Assembly (NCBI RefSeq): GCF_004768785.1
Contig: NZ_SRMQ01000007.1
Span: 62,001 to 126,000 of the forward strand
Origin: Caproiciproducens galactitolivorans
Lineage (GTDB): Bacteria; Bacillota; Clostridia; Oscillospirales; Acutalibacteraceae
Direction: 5' to 3'
DNA length: 64,000 nt
In this document: one piece after another, positions 43,192-52,142 of the stretch
Layout: the number at the start of each line of letters is the position of its first letter
How positions within the stretch are numbered: the first letter of the stretch is position 1
Program-made: the position numbers and the translations under genes
The notes under the pieces: model-generated
Database searches by the model: none
Told to the model about the DNA's origin: nothing
The model's input: the letters and a program-made list of their open reading frames with translations, nothing else

Positions 43192-43228
43192 AAGGGCTGC
43201 CCCGATCGCCATGATCGGGGCAGCCCTT
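43192..43228 (-). terminator. Terminator of the mrp gene
   Basis: AAGGGCTGCCCCGATC and its complement form a perfect 16-bp stem with a 5-nt loop. On the minus strand TTTTGTTG follows. Confidence 0.85.
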
Positions 43229-43238
43229 ATTTTCAGCA

Positions 43239-44078
43239 TTACTTATTGTGTTTTTCCACTACGTCCGCAGCCGCTTCCAGCCAGGGAGCGTTGGCAAGCT
43301 CGGCAAGTCCCACATCGCAGTTTTTTGCCAGTTCCGGGTCAATCGGGCATTTGCAAAGCACTTTCAGCCCGAATTTTGCCGCGATCTCATCAACATGGCT
43401 CTCACCGAAAACCGGGATGGCTTTTCCGCAGTCCGGGCACTTTACATAGCTCATGTTTTCAACGATGCCAATAATCGGCACGTTCATCATTTTCGCCATA
43501 TTCACCGCTTTGGCAACAATCATGGAAACCAGCTCCTGCGGAGAAGTGACAATGACAATGCCGTCCAGCGGGATGGACTGGAACACGGTAAGCGGAACGT
43601 CCCCGGTTCCCGGGGGCATATCAACAAACAGATAATCCACATCCGTCCAGATCACGTCCGTCCAGAACTGCTTGACTGTATTGGCAATCACCGGGCCGCG
43701 CCAGACAACCGGTGCCGTTTCATCCTCCAGAAGCAGGTTTACAGACATAACGTCGATTCCCGTATTGGTCTTTACCGGTAGCAGGCCGAATTCGCTGCCC
43801 ATCGCCTTTTGCTTTAGCCCGAAAGCCTTCGGGATGGAGGGTCCGGTAACATCCGCGTCAAGAATGGCCGTATGGTTTCCGCGGCGGTTCAGCAAAACCG
43901 CAAGCATGGAGGTTACCATACTTTTCCCCACGCCGCCTTTCCCGCTTACTACGCCGATTACTTTGTGAATTTTACTCATCGGATTCGGTTTCTCAATAAA
44001 ATCAGCGGGGTTAACCTTGCGGGAAGGGCAATTTTCGCCGCAGGAATCACAGTTATGCGTGCAATTTTCTTCACTCAT
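43239..44078 (-). CDS. Mrp/NBP35-family iron-sulfur carrier ATPase
   Basis: The 279-aa P-loop protein has a cysteine-rich N-terminus (CTHNCDSCGENC), deviant Walker A GVVSGKGGVGKSMVTSML, DADVTGPSIPKAFG, VDMPPGTGDVPLTV and the CPDC motif (residues about 220) that binds a bridging Fe-S cluster. It carries and inserts iron-sulfur clusters into apoproteins. The N-terminal cysteines are typical of NBP35-type members. ATG follows AAAAGGAC. Confidence 0.93.
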   Translation of the reverse strand: MSEENCTHNCDSCGENCPSRKVNPADFIEKPNPMSKIHKVIGVVSGKGGVGKSMVTSMLAVLLNRRGNHTAILDADVTGPSIPKAFGLKQKAMGSEFGLLPVKTNTGIDVMSVNLLLEDETAPVVWRGPVIANTVKQFWTDVIWTDVDYLFVDMPPGTGDVPLTVFQSIPLDGIVIVTSPQELVSMIVAKAVNMAKMMNVPIIGIVENMSYVKCPDCGKAIPVFGESHVDEIAAKFGLKVLCKCPIDPELAKNCDVGLAELANAPWLEAAADVVEKHNK

Positions 44079-44186
44079 CGAATCAGTCCTTTTCCATTAC
44101 TGCGGTTTCCGCAGCACTTCTTAATCAAACTCTTCCTATTGTAAATTTATATGTTTGTTTTGTCAAACTTATTGTTTGGTCCTGTA

Positions 44187-45143
44187 TCAAAACTCCATTT
44201 TCAGGCTGCGAAGAAAGAGATCGGAAAGAACGGTTTTCGGTTCCCTTCCCTCATGGATGACGGAATAAACCGCGCGGCAGATCGGGAGCTCCACGTTGTA
44301 TTCCTGCCCCAGCTTTAAAAGGGCGGTTGTGGTCGCGACGCCCTCCGCCAATTCGCCGTAGTCCTTTCCTTTTACGAACAGCTCGCCGAATTTCCGGTTG
44401 TGGCTGTATTCCGAAAATACGGTCGCTTCATAGTCGCCCAGATGACTTAAACCGTACGCGGTGATTTCGTTTCCGCCCATCGCTTGGATCAGACGGGCAA
44501 TCTCCCTTGTCCCGCGGGACATCAAAGCGCCCTTCAATGCCGTGCGGTTCAGGCCGTCTAGCATACCCCCGGCAATTCCAATGACATTTTTCGCCGCCGC
44601 GCCCACCTCGTTGCCGATCAAATCCGTACCGTAATAAAAGCGAATCAGGTCGCTGGAAAACGCCTTCACAAGGTATTCCTTAATCTCCATACTAACGCTG
44701 TCGATCACCATGCAATTCGGGATTCCACGGACAAAATTCTGAACATGCCCCGGCCCTACCCATATGGCGGACGGAACCTTAGGGGCATATTCCTGTGCAA
44801 TCTGCGTCAAGCGCTTTCCCGTATCCGCTTCCAGCCCCTTCATGCACAGCACGATCGTTTTTCCACCTAAGTCCATCGCGGCCAGTTCCCGCATAAGGCC
44901 GCGAAAGCCCTGCGCCCCGATCGATATCACTAGGATCTCCGCAAATGCAACTGCTTTTTCCAAATCACTAGTAAGCAGGATTCCTTCGCCCAAGGTTACC
45001 ATGCCATTTGTGCCCTGCTCTAAAAATGCCTGCAGCTTACTGGAATTTTCATGTCCGTAAAGCGTGATTGTATGATTCAACCTGTCAAGATACCATGCGA
45101 TAAAGCTGCCCCATCTTCCGCAGCCGATTACGGTTATATTCAT
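44187..45143 (-). CDS. gpsA: Glycerol-3-phosphate dehydrogenase (NAD(P)+) GpsA
   Basis: The 318-aa enzyme reduces dihydroxyacetone phosphate to sn-glycerol-3-phosphate for phospholipids. Rossmann motif VIGCGRWGSFIAW sits at the N-terminus; later AAKNVIGIAGGMLDGL contains the catalytic Lys, and HLGDYEATVFSEYSHNRKFG is GpsA-like. The fingerprint GxGxWG is present but slightly altered from the canonical GAGSWG. ATG at 45143 follows GGAGGGG; a further ATG seven codons upstream is less likely. Confidence 0.88.
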   Translation of the reverse strand: MNITVIGCGRWGSFIAWYLDRLNHTITLYGHENSSKLQAFLEQGTNGMVTLGEGILLTSDLEKAVAFAEILVISIGAQGFRGLMRELAAMDLGGKTIVLCMKGLEADTGKRLTQIAQEYAPKVPSAIWVGPGHVQNFVRGIPNCMVIDSVSMEIKEYLVKAFSSDLIRFYYGTDLIGNEVGAAAKNVIGIAGGMLDGLNRTALKGALMSRGTREIARLIQAMGGNEITAYGLSHLGDYEATVFSEYSHNRKFGELFVKGKDYGELAEGVATTTALLKLGQEYNVELPICRAVYSVIHEGREPKTVLSDLFLRSLKMEF

Positions 45144-45203
45144 GTTATCCCCTCCGTTTTCCAATAGTATACCATACGATTGCCAAAATAGGAAAAATTT
45201 CCG

Positions 45204-46649
45204 TCAATCGGACAATTCCATGGCGTCCAATTCAAACCAGAATAGACTTCCTTTTCCTTCTTCGCTCTGTACGCCATAAGCACCCCCGTGCATGTCCAAA
45301 ATCGTCTTTACAATCGAAAGGCCAAGGCCGGTACCGATCTGCGCGCGCTTATGTTCTTTATCGACCTTGTAATAACGCTCCCATATATCATTAATCTTGT
45401 CCGGAGGTATCCCATCGCCGGTATCCCGAACAGAAATCCGTACTTTGCCGTTTGAAACCGTTTGAGTAATTTCCACGATCTTATCCGCCCCGGTGTAGGT
45501 AATCGCGTTATTTACCAGATTGTACACAACCTGTGAAATTTTCAGTTCGTCCGCGTTCACGTAGATGTCCCGGTCCGCATGGAAGGAAATATGGTAATCC
45601 GTCAGCTTGGAATACCGCTGAAGAATCACGCGGATGCTTTCGGTCAGGTTGAAATCCGCGCGGCTGAGCGGCTCCGTGCCGGACTGCAGCTTCGAAATAT
45701 CCAACACGTCGCTGACCAGAGAAGCAAGGCGGGTTGCCTCATCAATAATAATCTGTACATTTTCCGGCGTATTTTCGCCCGGCAGATCGCGCATAACCTC
45801 CCCGTAGCCCTTAATCATAGTCAGCGGCGTTCGAAGGTCATGGGAAATATTCGCAATCAAATCGCGGCGAAGCTCCTCCGTCCGGGAAAGCTCCCTCGCG
45901 GCGTAATTCAAAGTGTGCCCGAGCTCGGAAATTTCTTTATATCCGGTTTCATCGAAAACCGTATCATACTTTCCACTTCCAAGCATCTTGGCGGACGCAT
46001 TGATATTGATAATCGGCTTTGAAATCCATTTTGAAAGGAACAGCGCAAGCAGAAGCGATAAAACCAGCATGAAAACCGTAATACAAAACAATTGGATACG
46101 TAGTGTATTGACGGTGGCGCTGACCGGGGAAATTGACGTACTGAGAAGAATCATAACCCTGCTTCCATTCGCTTTCTCCACAATCCGGGAGTAAATAATA
46201 TTCTGGATTCCCCCTCTTGGGCCAATCTGGTGTATACCGTCCGGCGCCATGTCTTCCCTTGAAAATTGCCGAAAAAAAATTCCTCCTTCCTCCGTTGTTG
46301 CAGAAAAGATTTGAGAAAGGCTGAGCGGATTCAGGCGGCTGATCAGGCTGGCGGGCATAATATCTTGGTAATAAGATATATTCCCGTATTCGTCGCAGAT
46401 CAGGATGGCGACCTGATTTCCCTGTGAAATAGACTGCAGCGTTGATTCAAAATCCTCAGAATCAACATGTTTCACAATGGTCTGCGCGGTCGATTTCACC
46501 TCGTTAATCTTAATAAACTGATAAAACCGGTCGAGAAAGACCACCTGAAACACCCAGAGCAGAATCAGCATAATGAGTGTAAAACCCGCAAAACAGGCGA
46601 AAATCCGCCATTTAATGCTAATCCGCCTAAACTGTTCCCTCAGCTTCAA
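45204..46649 (-). CDS. Two-component sensor histidine kinase
   Basis: The 481-aa membrane kinase has TM1 at about residues 14-34, an extracytoplasmic sensor domain to about 180, TM2 and a HAMP domain (SKWISKPIININASAKMLGSG). The HisKA box is ANISHDLRTPLTMIKGY, and the ATPase domain has NLVNNAITYTG, DTGDGIP and GTGLGLSIVKTIL. The start is TTG at 46649, with GGGGTGGG upstream, overlapping the regulator gene by 23 nt. The signal sensed is unknown. Confidence 0.88.
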   Translation of the reverse strand: MKLREQFRRISIKWRIFACFAGFTLIMLILLWVFQVVFLDRFYQFIKINEVKSTAQTIVKHVDSEDFESTLQSISQGNQVAILICDEYGNISYYQDIMPASLISRLNPLSLSQIFSATTEEGGIFFRQFSREDMAPDGIHQIGPRGGIQNIIYSRIVEKANGSRVMILLSTSISPVSATVNTLRIQLFCITVFMLVLSLLLALFLSKWISKPIININASAKMLGSGKYDTVFDETGYKEISELGHTLNYAARELSRTEELRRDLIANISHDLRTPLTMIKGYGEVMRDLPGENTPENVQIIIDEATRLASLVSDVLDISKLQSGTEPLSRADFNLTESIRVILQRYSKLTDYHISFHADRDIYVNADELKISQVVYNLVNNAITYTGADKIVEITQTVSNGKVRISVRDTGDGIPPDKINDIWERYYKVDKEHKRAQIGTGLGLSIVKTILDMHGGAYGVQSEEGKGSLFWFELDAMELSD

Positions 46650-47319
46650 ATCGGTATCCCACCCCTCTAAGCGTCACAATATAACGGCTGTAATCCTTCA
46701 GGCTTTTCCGCAGAAGCTTAATGTGAGTGTCCAACGTGCGGTCGTCGCCGTAAAAATCGTAGCCCCACACATTTGTAATCAGCTTTTCCCTTGTCAGGGC
46801 AATCCCATTATTGTCCACAAGATAAAAGAGCAAATCGTATTCCTTTGGGGAAAGATCCACCTTTTCCCCATCAACCGTCACGATGCGCCCTGTAAAATCA
46901 ATGGTAAGGCCTCCAAAGCGCCGGATATCCTTCTGCGTTCCGTTTTTCTCCTGGTTGGTGCGCTTGATAATCGCGTTAATCCGAAGCATCAGCTCCTTCG
47001 GGGAAAAGGGCTTTACGACATAATCGTCTATTCCAAGCTCAAAGCCCCGTATCTTATCGTATTCCTCACCGCGCGCACTCAGCATAAGCACCGGAACAGA
47101 AGAAAATTCGCGGATTTCTTTTACCGCGGAAAATCCGTCCAAAACCGGCATCATGATATCCATCAGCACAATATCATACACCTCCGGACGCTCCCGGCAA
47201 AGGGCAACCGCTTCTTCCCCGTTGCTCGCTTCCGCTACGGAATGTCCTTCAAAAACCGCATATTTTTTAATAAGCTCCCTTATTTTTCCCTCATCGTCTA
47301 CAATAAGAATATGATACAT
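46627..47319 (-). CDS. OmpR-family response regulator
   Basis: The 230-aa regulator has a receiver domain (VDDEGK start, acceptor Asp in IVLMDIMMPVLDG, Lys in VVKPFSPKEL) and a winged-helix DNA-binding domain ending LDTHIKLLRKSLKDYSRYIVTLRGVGYRFE. It pairs with the kinase encoded immediately downstream, with overlapping genes. ATG at 47319 follows AGGGGGA; an ATG six codons upstream is less well placed. No obvious target gene sits beside it. Confidence 0.92.
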   Translation of the reverse strand: MYHILIVDDEGKIRELIKKYAVFEGHSVAEASNGEEAVALCRERPEVYDIVLMDIMMPVLDGFSAVKEIREFSSVPVLMLSARGEEYDKIRGFELGIDDYVVKPFSPKELMLRINAIIKRTNQEKNGTQKDIRRFGGLTIDFTGRIVTVDGEKVDLSPKEYDLLFYLVDNNGIALTREKLITNVWGYDFYGDDRTLDTHIKLLRKSLKDYSRYIVTLRGVGYRFEAEGTV

Positions 47320-47415
47320 GACCAATTCCCCCTGCATGGTAATGTTATTTTAAACCGGCAAAGTGAAAGTACTGTGATAATTTTGCAATTGTATTTTAAC
47401 ATACATTCTGCTTTC

Positions 47416-47537
47416 CGGAATAGTGCTTAAATGTTATATAAATGTATAATTTTTATGAAGTGCCCTGAAACGCAACTACGCGCCCATAAATCAATTCTTT
47501 TCAATTCGAAAAGCGCACAAGTCTACACTATTCCGGA
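47416..47537. repeat. 122-bp AT-rich segment bounded by 12-bp inverted repeats
   Basis: TCCGGAATAGTG at 47416-47427 has its exact complement CACTATTCCGGA at 47526-47537. The ends are those of a tiny MITE-like element or a structured leader. No target-site duplication could be confirmed by eye. Confidence 0.35.
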
Positions 47538-47637
47538 CTAAGTATCACGCCACACAGAAGTATGGGAGGGTTTCTGCGCAATAATATACTGTACTGGAAA
47601 CCGTACAGGGACGAATACCTGCTAAAACATGCGGAAA

Positions 47638-47665
47638 AGCCCCGGCAGATTTCTCTGCCAGGGCT
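47638..47665 (-). terminator. Terminator of cysK
   Basis: AGCCCCGGCAGA and TCTGCCAGGGCT form a 12-bp stem with one mismatch around TTTC. On the minus strand TTTTCC follows. Confidence 0.7.
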
Positions 47666-47685
47666 CCGAGCTGGATAGGATACTG

Positions 47686-48612
47686 TTAGTCGAACACGCC
47701 GGTAGAAAGATAACGCTCGCCGGTATCCGGCAGGAGCGCCACAATCAGCTTTCCCTTGTTTTCCGGACGTTGTGCAAGCTGGGCTGCGGCAAATACAGCC
47801 GCGCCCGCGGAAATGCCCACCAAAAGGCCCTCGCGTGCCGCAAGTTTTTTCGTAGTGGAAAACGCGTCCTCATTCGCTACGGGAATCACTTCGTCCAGGA
47901 CATCGGTGTTCAGAATATCCGGGACAAAACCCGCGCCAATTCCCTGAATGCTATGCGGGCCGGATTTTCCCTCGGTAATAACCGGAGAGCTGGCCGGCTC
48001 AACGCCGACGACCTTCACATTCGGATTGTGCGCTTTGAGCGCCTCACCAACGCCGGTAACCGTACCTCCCGTACCGATTCCCGCGACAAAAATGTCGACC
48101 TTCCCGTCGGTATCGCGCCAGATTTCCTGCCCGGTCGTTGCGCGGTGCACCGCCGGATTGGCGGGGTTCACAAACTGGCCGGGAATATAGGAATTCGGGA
48201 TTTCCTTGGCAAGCTCGTTTGCCTTTTCAATCGCGCCCCTCATTCCCTTCGCCCCTTCTGTCAGCACAAGCTCCGCACCCAGCGCAGAAACCAGCCTGCG
48301 GCGCTCAAGGCTCATCGTTTCAGGCATGGTCAGAATAATGCGGTACCCTCTCGCCGCCGCGACAAACGCAAGTCCCACGCCGGTATTGCCGCTGGTCGGC
48401 TCGATGATGGTCGTATCCTTATTGATAACCCCTTTTTCTTCCGCGTCTTTAATCAGCGCGTAGCCGACCCGATCCTTAACGGAGGAAAGGGGATTAAAAT
48501 ATTCCAGCTTTCCCACAACGTTTGCTTCCAGGTTTTCCGCCTTTTCATAATTTGTCAGCTCTAAAAGAGGGGTATTGCCAATCAGTTCCGTCAAATTCTT
48601 CGCAATAGCCAT
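47686..48612 (-). CDS. cysK: Cysteine synthase A
   Basis: The 308-aa PLP enzyme makes cysteine from O-acetylserine and sulfide. The PLP-lysine motif is [37 protein letters not shown] and [15 protein letters not shown] are conserved, and the C-terminus holds [18 protein letters not shown] at 48612 follows AAGGAGA; the frame opens seven codons earlier. It lies divergent from two Rrf2 regulators, a layout seen where a CymR/IscR-like protein controls cysteine genes. It is monocistronic. Confidence 0.95.
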   Translation of the reverse strand: MAIAKNLTELIGNTPLLELTNYEKAENLEANVVGKLEYFNPLSSVKDRVGYALIKDAEEKGVINKDTTIIEPTSGNTGVGLAFVAAARGYRIILTMPETMSLERRRLVSALGAELVLTEGAKGMRGAIEKANELAKEIPNSYIPGQFVNPANPAVHRATTGQEIWRDTDGKVDIFVAGIGTGGTVTGVGEALKAHNPNVKVVGVEPASSPVITEGKSGPHSIQGIGAGFVPDILNTDVLDEVIPVANEDAFSTTKKLAAREGLLVGISAGAAVFAAAQLAQRPENKGKLIVALLPDTGERYLSTGVFD

Positions 48613-48643
48613 AATGGTCTCTCCTTCAATCAATCTATTTCTT

Positions 48644-48673
48644 ATTATAGTATTTCATCATGGAGCTTTACAA
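48644..48673 (-). promoter_or_regulatory. Promoter of cysK
   Basis: On the minus strand TTGTAA (48673-48668) and TATAAT (48649-48644) are 18 nt apart, about 30 nt before the start. Confidence 0.5.
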
Positions 48674-48777
48674 GCCGCAACAATAAATATTCCGGTTGGC
48701 TCTTAAGAAATGTAGCCTTTTCACGAGCTCGCCTTCCAATTCATTATAAATCCTACCAATTTAGTAATATATTTATC

Positions 48778-48806
48778 TTGCAATTAGTATACGCTTTATA
48801 TATAAT
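48778..48806 (+). promoter_or_regulatory. Promoter of the Rrf2 gene pair
   Basis: TTGCAA (48778-48783) and TATAAT (48801-48806) are 17 nt apart. The AT-rich divergent region to cysK could hold the regulator's operator. Confidence 0.6.
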
Positions 48807-48888
48807 AAAGTCAATAGGAAAACTTAACTTTATATTGCAAGGATTCCGGAAGGCTGCTAAGATAAGGAATTGTAAGGAGAGAAAACCT

Positions 48889-49338
48889 ATGAAGTTATCT
48901 ACGAAAAGTCGTTACGCGCTTGAAGGGATGCTGTATATGGCGGTTTACGGAAAGGACCGTCTGCTTACTGTGAAAGAAATAGCCGCCGGTACAGCCGTAT
49001 CCCCGGCATATATGGAACAAATATTTTTCACCTTAAAAAAAGCCGGCCTGGTATCAACGGTACGCGGTGCAAAGGGCGGCTTCACTTTGGGGTATCCGGA
49101 AAACGAAATTACGGTCGGCAGGATCATCCGCGCAATCGACGGGGATCTTGTACCGGTTTCCTGCGTGGCCAATTTGTCCTCCTGTAAAAGCAAGGCCCGC
49201 TCAAACTGCATAAGCCGGTACGTTTGGATCCGGATTTCAGATGCAATTGCAAAAACAGCGGACAAACAGACGCTGGAAATGCTGAAAGACCAGTTTATGA
49301 AGGAAAGCGACGGTGCGGAAAATGAAGATATCCACTAA
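48889..49338 (+). CDS. Rrf2-family transcriptional regulator (CymR/IscR-like), first of two
   Basis: The 149-aa regulator has an Rrf2 winged helix: MKLSTKSRYALEGMLYMAV, TVKEIAAGTAVSPAYMEQIFFTLKKAGLVSTVRGAKGGF. It has three cysteines near residues 90-110 (SCVANLSSCKSKARSNC), so an iron-sulfur or redox sensor is possible, although the spacing differs from IscR. ATG at 48889 follows AAGGAGAG; the longer open frame is not homologous. It overlaps the second Rrf2 gene by about 17 nt. Confidence 0.87.
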   Translation: MKLSTKSRYALEGMLYMAVYGKDRLLTVKEIAAGTAVSPAYMEQIFFTLKKAGLVSTVRGAKGGFTLGYPENEITVGRIIRAIDGDLVPVSCVANLSSCKSKARSNCISRYVWIRISDAIAKTADKQTLEMLKDQFMKESDGAENEDIH

Positions 49339-49753
49339 AGGAAGATACGGCCTACGCGCCATGATCGATTTGGCAGTCAACAGCAACGGGGGCTGCGCGT
49401 CGCTTGCCGGCATATCCGAGCGCCAAGATTTATCGCTGAATTACCTGGAAAGCATCTTTTCCTATTTAAAGCGCGCGGGCCTGGTGATCGGCATTGCCGG
49501 CGCGCAGGGCGGTTACATGCTTGCAAAACCGGCGGATGAAATCACCCTCTACGAAATCATGACGGTTTTGGAGGGGGACATGTCCGTGTACGACAAATTC
49601 GGGCCAACAACGAAAATACGAAGCTTCTTGAACAAAAACGTCTGGGACGTCATCGACAAAAATGTAAACGAAGTGCTGACAGGAACCACCATGGCGGATG
49701 TAATCAAAAATATTGAAAACAACCGCCTGTCCGAAGACTGCTCCGCATTATAA
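49322..49753 (+). CDS. Rrf2-family transcriptional regulator, second of two
   Basis: The 143-aa regulator begins MKISTKGRYGLRAMIDLAVNS, followed by SLAGISERQDLSLNYLESIFSYLKRAGLV and GAQGGYMLAKPADEITLYEIM. The cysteine triplet of IscR is absent (only Cys in GGCA and EDCS), so it resembles CymR, the cysteine-metabolism repressor that works with CysK. A GTG three codons upstream has better ribosome-site spacing and is an alternative start. Overlap with the first gene suggests coupled translation. Confidence 0.85.
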   Translation: MKISTKGRYGLRAMIDLAVNSNGGCASLAGISERQDLSLNYLESIFSYLKRAGLVIGIAGAQGGYMLAKPADEITLYEIMTVLEGDMSVYDKFGPTTKIRSFLNKNVWDVIDKNVNEVLTGTTMADVIKNIENNRLSEDCSAL

Positions 49754-49845
49754 AAAAACGCGCCAGATGAGCAGGGCTTGGGGATTTACGAAAGCAAGAC
49801 GGTTTTAACCATCCCGCTTCAAGCGGAGGCGCAAGGGGCACAAAA

Positions 49846-49897
49846 GGAAAGACTGCACCGAGGGACAAAACCTTCGGTGCAGTCTTTCCATTTTTTT
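49846..49897 (+). terminator. Terminator of the Rrf2 pair
   Basis: GGAAAGACTGCACCGA and TCGGTGCAGTCTTTCC form a perfect 16-bp stem with a 12-nt loop, followed by ATTTTTTTAC. Confidence 0.8.
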
Positions 49898-49924
49898 ACA
49901 CTTATGAATAAGATAATTGAATCC

Positions 49925-50632
49925 TTAGCCATCCTTATTGTTGCAATGCATATCAAAAAGTCCCCGGACATCCAAAACCGGTTCCACAAACAAAATCCCA
50001 TTTCCGGGAAGGTTCATGTGAAGCTCTTGAAACAAATGATCCACTACTTTATCGATTAACTCGCTTGGCATAAGAATTATAACCAATTCCTTCTCCGGTT
50101 CTATTTCCATGCCGAGCAATTTGGTAGCGAAGTTCGAACCGGTTCCCCGACCATGCAGGATTGTACCGCCCTTGACACCTAATTTGCGTGCAATATCCAT
50201 TACATCGTTCGCCATGCCGCGATTGACAACTACCGTCAGTTTTTTGAACATACTCTCTTCCTCCATACCTTGCACTATATTCCAAGTGCCCTGCTTATTG
50301 TTAATTATCTGGCTCGCGACTGTTACAGGCATCGTATAGATAATTCCATGACCGGGTTCATCAAGCTGGAGCTCTTTGGTAAAAAAATCTAGTGTCTCTA
50401 TTGCTTTTTCTTTCACAATGAGGATATTAACAATTTCCTTTTTCTGGCTCTTTATGCCAAACAAATTTAAAGTAGGACTTTTTACCGTGCCTTTGCCAAG
50501 CAGTATTATCCCGTCGTGCATCTCTTTCATTTTGGCAATACGGACAAATTTCTGGCATTGATGTTCACTTAGGATGAGTGTCATCAGCAGAAACGGTTGT
50601 TGGACAGCCTGTTCCTCCATTTGCTTATCCAT
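49925..50632 (-). CDS. Tandem PII-like signalling protein paired with a DUF1538 transporter
   Basis: The 235-aa protein has two consecutive PII/GlnB-like ferredoxin folds. The first (about residues 10-115) contains GIILLGKGTVKSPTLNLFG; the second (about 130-230) contains GMANDVMDIARKLGVKGGTILHGRGTG and the typical C-terminal GNGILFVEPVLDV. PII proteins bind ATP/ADP and 2-oxoglutarate and control transporters. A duplicated architecture is less common. It begins 16 nt after the DUF1538 gene ends, with AGGAGGT upstream of ATG 50632, so it is co-transcribed and probably binds that membrane protein. Confidence 0.82.
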   Translation of the reverse strand: MDKQMEEQAVQQPFLLMTLILSEHQCQKFVRIAKMKEMHDGIILLGKGTVKSPTLNLFGIKSQKKEIVNILIVKEKAIETLDFFTKELQLDEPGHGIIYTMPVTVASQIINNKQGTWNIVQGMEEESMFKKLTVVVNRGMANDVMDIARKLGVKGGTILHGRGTGSNFATKLLGMEIEPEKELVIILMPSELIDKVVDHLFQELHMNLPGNGILFVEPVLDVRGLFDMHCNNKDG

Positions 50633-50648
50633 GATTACCTCCTGTCGA

Positions 50649-52142
50649 TCATTCATTTAAAGCAGAATCAGATGCCTTGCGCGATTTTGCCTGATAAAGT
50701 GCGCCAAGCAGTTCGATTGCTAGAATCGGCATCATTGCAACAATTGCTATCATACCAAAGCCATCTACCACCACATCGGCCGTCGGAACTTGTGCAGCAA
50801 CCCCCTGGACAAAGGCAAGGGAGAAAGTGGCCGTCATCGGTCCGGAAGCAACGCCGCCTGTATCATATGCCATACCCACAAATAAGTCAGGTATAAAGTA
50901 AGCCAATATTACGGCGAGGCCAAATCCAGGAAGCAAATACATCCATAACTGGATACTGGGTATGAGAATCCTCAAAGCAGACATAAAGATTGACAAGCCT
51001 ACTGCCACAGACAAGAATATGAGAACCAAATTGCGTTTGACTGACCCGCCGGTGACGTCCTCCACCTGATAGGTTAAGACATGGACAGCCGGTTCGGCCA
51101 AGACAGTAGTAAGCCCGAGCAGCAAAGCTATAAGGAGAACCGGAATGTTTGAGTCCATCGAAGCAAGCCGTATTCCCAACTGCGTGCCTACTTCCATAAA
51201 CCCGCCATTCACACCCAATAAAAATACCACAAGTCCTAAAAAAGTCAAGACTAAGCCCCGGAAAATATCGATTACCTCACGTTTTCTGTCTTTAAAGAAA
51301 AACACCTGAAATATGATATATGCAATAATAATCGGCAGCAGTGTCAAGAAGGACTCCCATGCAATGTGAAACAGTTTGGAACCATACGCCTCCAAAAGAT
51401 TACCGTGCGTTATTTCCGCTTCCGGCAAAGAGCCGTTCAGTTTCTCGCCTTCAAGAAAAAGGCCGGCAATTAAAACGCCGAAGATTGCGCCTGCCGAAGA
51501 AATACCCACCAAACCGAAACTGTCGGCTTCACTCAGTTTACTGTCTTTTTTCATAGTGGAAACGCCGGCAGCCAATGCCAACATAAAGGGAACGGTAATC
51601 GCGCCCGTCGTAGCCCCGGAAGCATCAAATGCGATGGCCAGAAAATCCGGCGATGAGAACAATGACAGGAGAAAAATTAGGGCATATGCGCAAGTAAACA
51701 CAAATTTCAGCCGGATATTCCTAAGGATGCGCAGCATTCCAAGAGTCATCATCGTCCCAATTCCAACAGAAACAGCAAATACCATCAGGTCTTTCTTAAA
51801 CTGACCGGAAGTTACGCTGTCCACCTGTTTCGCAAGAATATGTATATCCGGCTCTGCACAGGAAATAAAAAAACCTAAAATCAAGCTGACAGTAACCAAT
51901 ACGGCGTAGCTGTTGGATTGCGTAATGGCATTGCCAATGCCATGCCCAATGGGTTCCAGCCCCTGATCAATTCCGAACAGGAATATCGTCAAACCGATAA
52001 TTACCAGAGCGGAACCAATGAGAAAAGCGTATAGCATATTCGCTTCTAATGGGCTTACAGTAAAATGGAGTAACAAAACAATACATGTAATCGGTAATAC
52101 GGACGTCAGCACTTCTCGAAATTTTCCAGTTAACTCGTTCAA
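50649..52142 (-). CDS. DUF1538 family membrane protein (putative cation antiporter or permease)
   Basis: The 497-aa protein has about 12-14 membrane helices in two homologous halves. Each half carries the repeat with CAEPDIHILAKQV and LAEPAVHVLTYQVEDV, together with FDASGATTGAITVPF and YDTGGVASGPMTATF, so it is a fused version of the two-gene UmpAB-type arrangement. UmpAB proteins have been reported as Na+/K+-H+ antiporters; here transport is inferred only. The start is TTG 52142 with GAGGTGATGA upstream. The tandem PII gene follows. Confidence 0.82.
   Translation of the reverse strand: MNELTGKFREVLTSVLPITCIVLLLHFTVSPLEANMLYAFLIGSALVIIGLTIFLFGIDQGLEPIGHGIGNAITQSNSYAVLVTVSLILGFFISCAEPDIHILAKQVDSVTSGQFKKDLMVFAVSVGIGTMMTLGMLRILRNIRLKFVFTCAYALIFLLSLFSSPDFLAIAFDASGATTGAITVPFMLALAAGVSTMKKDSKLSEADSFGLVGISSAGAIFGVLIAGLFLEGEKLNGSLPEAEITHGNLLEAYGSKLFHIAWESFLTLLPIIIAYIIFQVFFFKDRKREVIDIFRGLVLTFLGLVVFLLGVNGGFMEVGTQLGIRLASMDSNIPVLLIALLLGLTTVLAEPAVHVLTYQVEDVTGGSVKRNLVLIFLSVAVGLSIFMSALRILIPSIQLWMYLLPGFGLAVILAYFIPDLFVGMAYDTGGVASGPMTATFSLAFVQGVAAQVPTADVVVDGFGMIAIVAMMPILAIELLGALYQAKSRKASDSALNE

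Larger units (their letters stand above)
47320..47685. other. Intergenic region with a spaced 12-bp inverted repeat
   Basis: This 366-bp gap holds the regulator promoter area, two 12-bp inverted copies at 47416-47427 and 47526-47537, and the cysK terminator. I see no supported ORF. Confidence 0.5.

Noticed and set aside
47629-48564. A 311-aa plus-strand frame opposite cysK
   Set aside because: Shadow of cysK; it begins inside its terminator.
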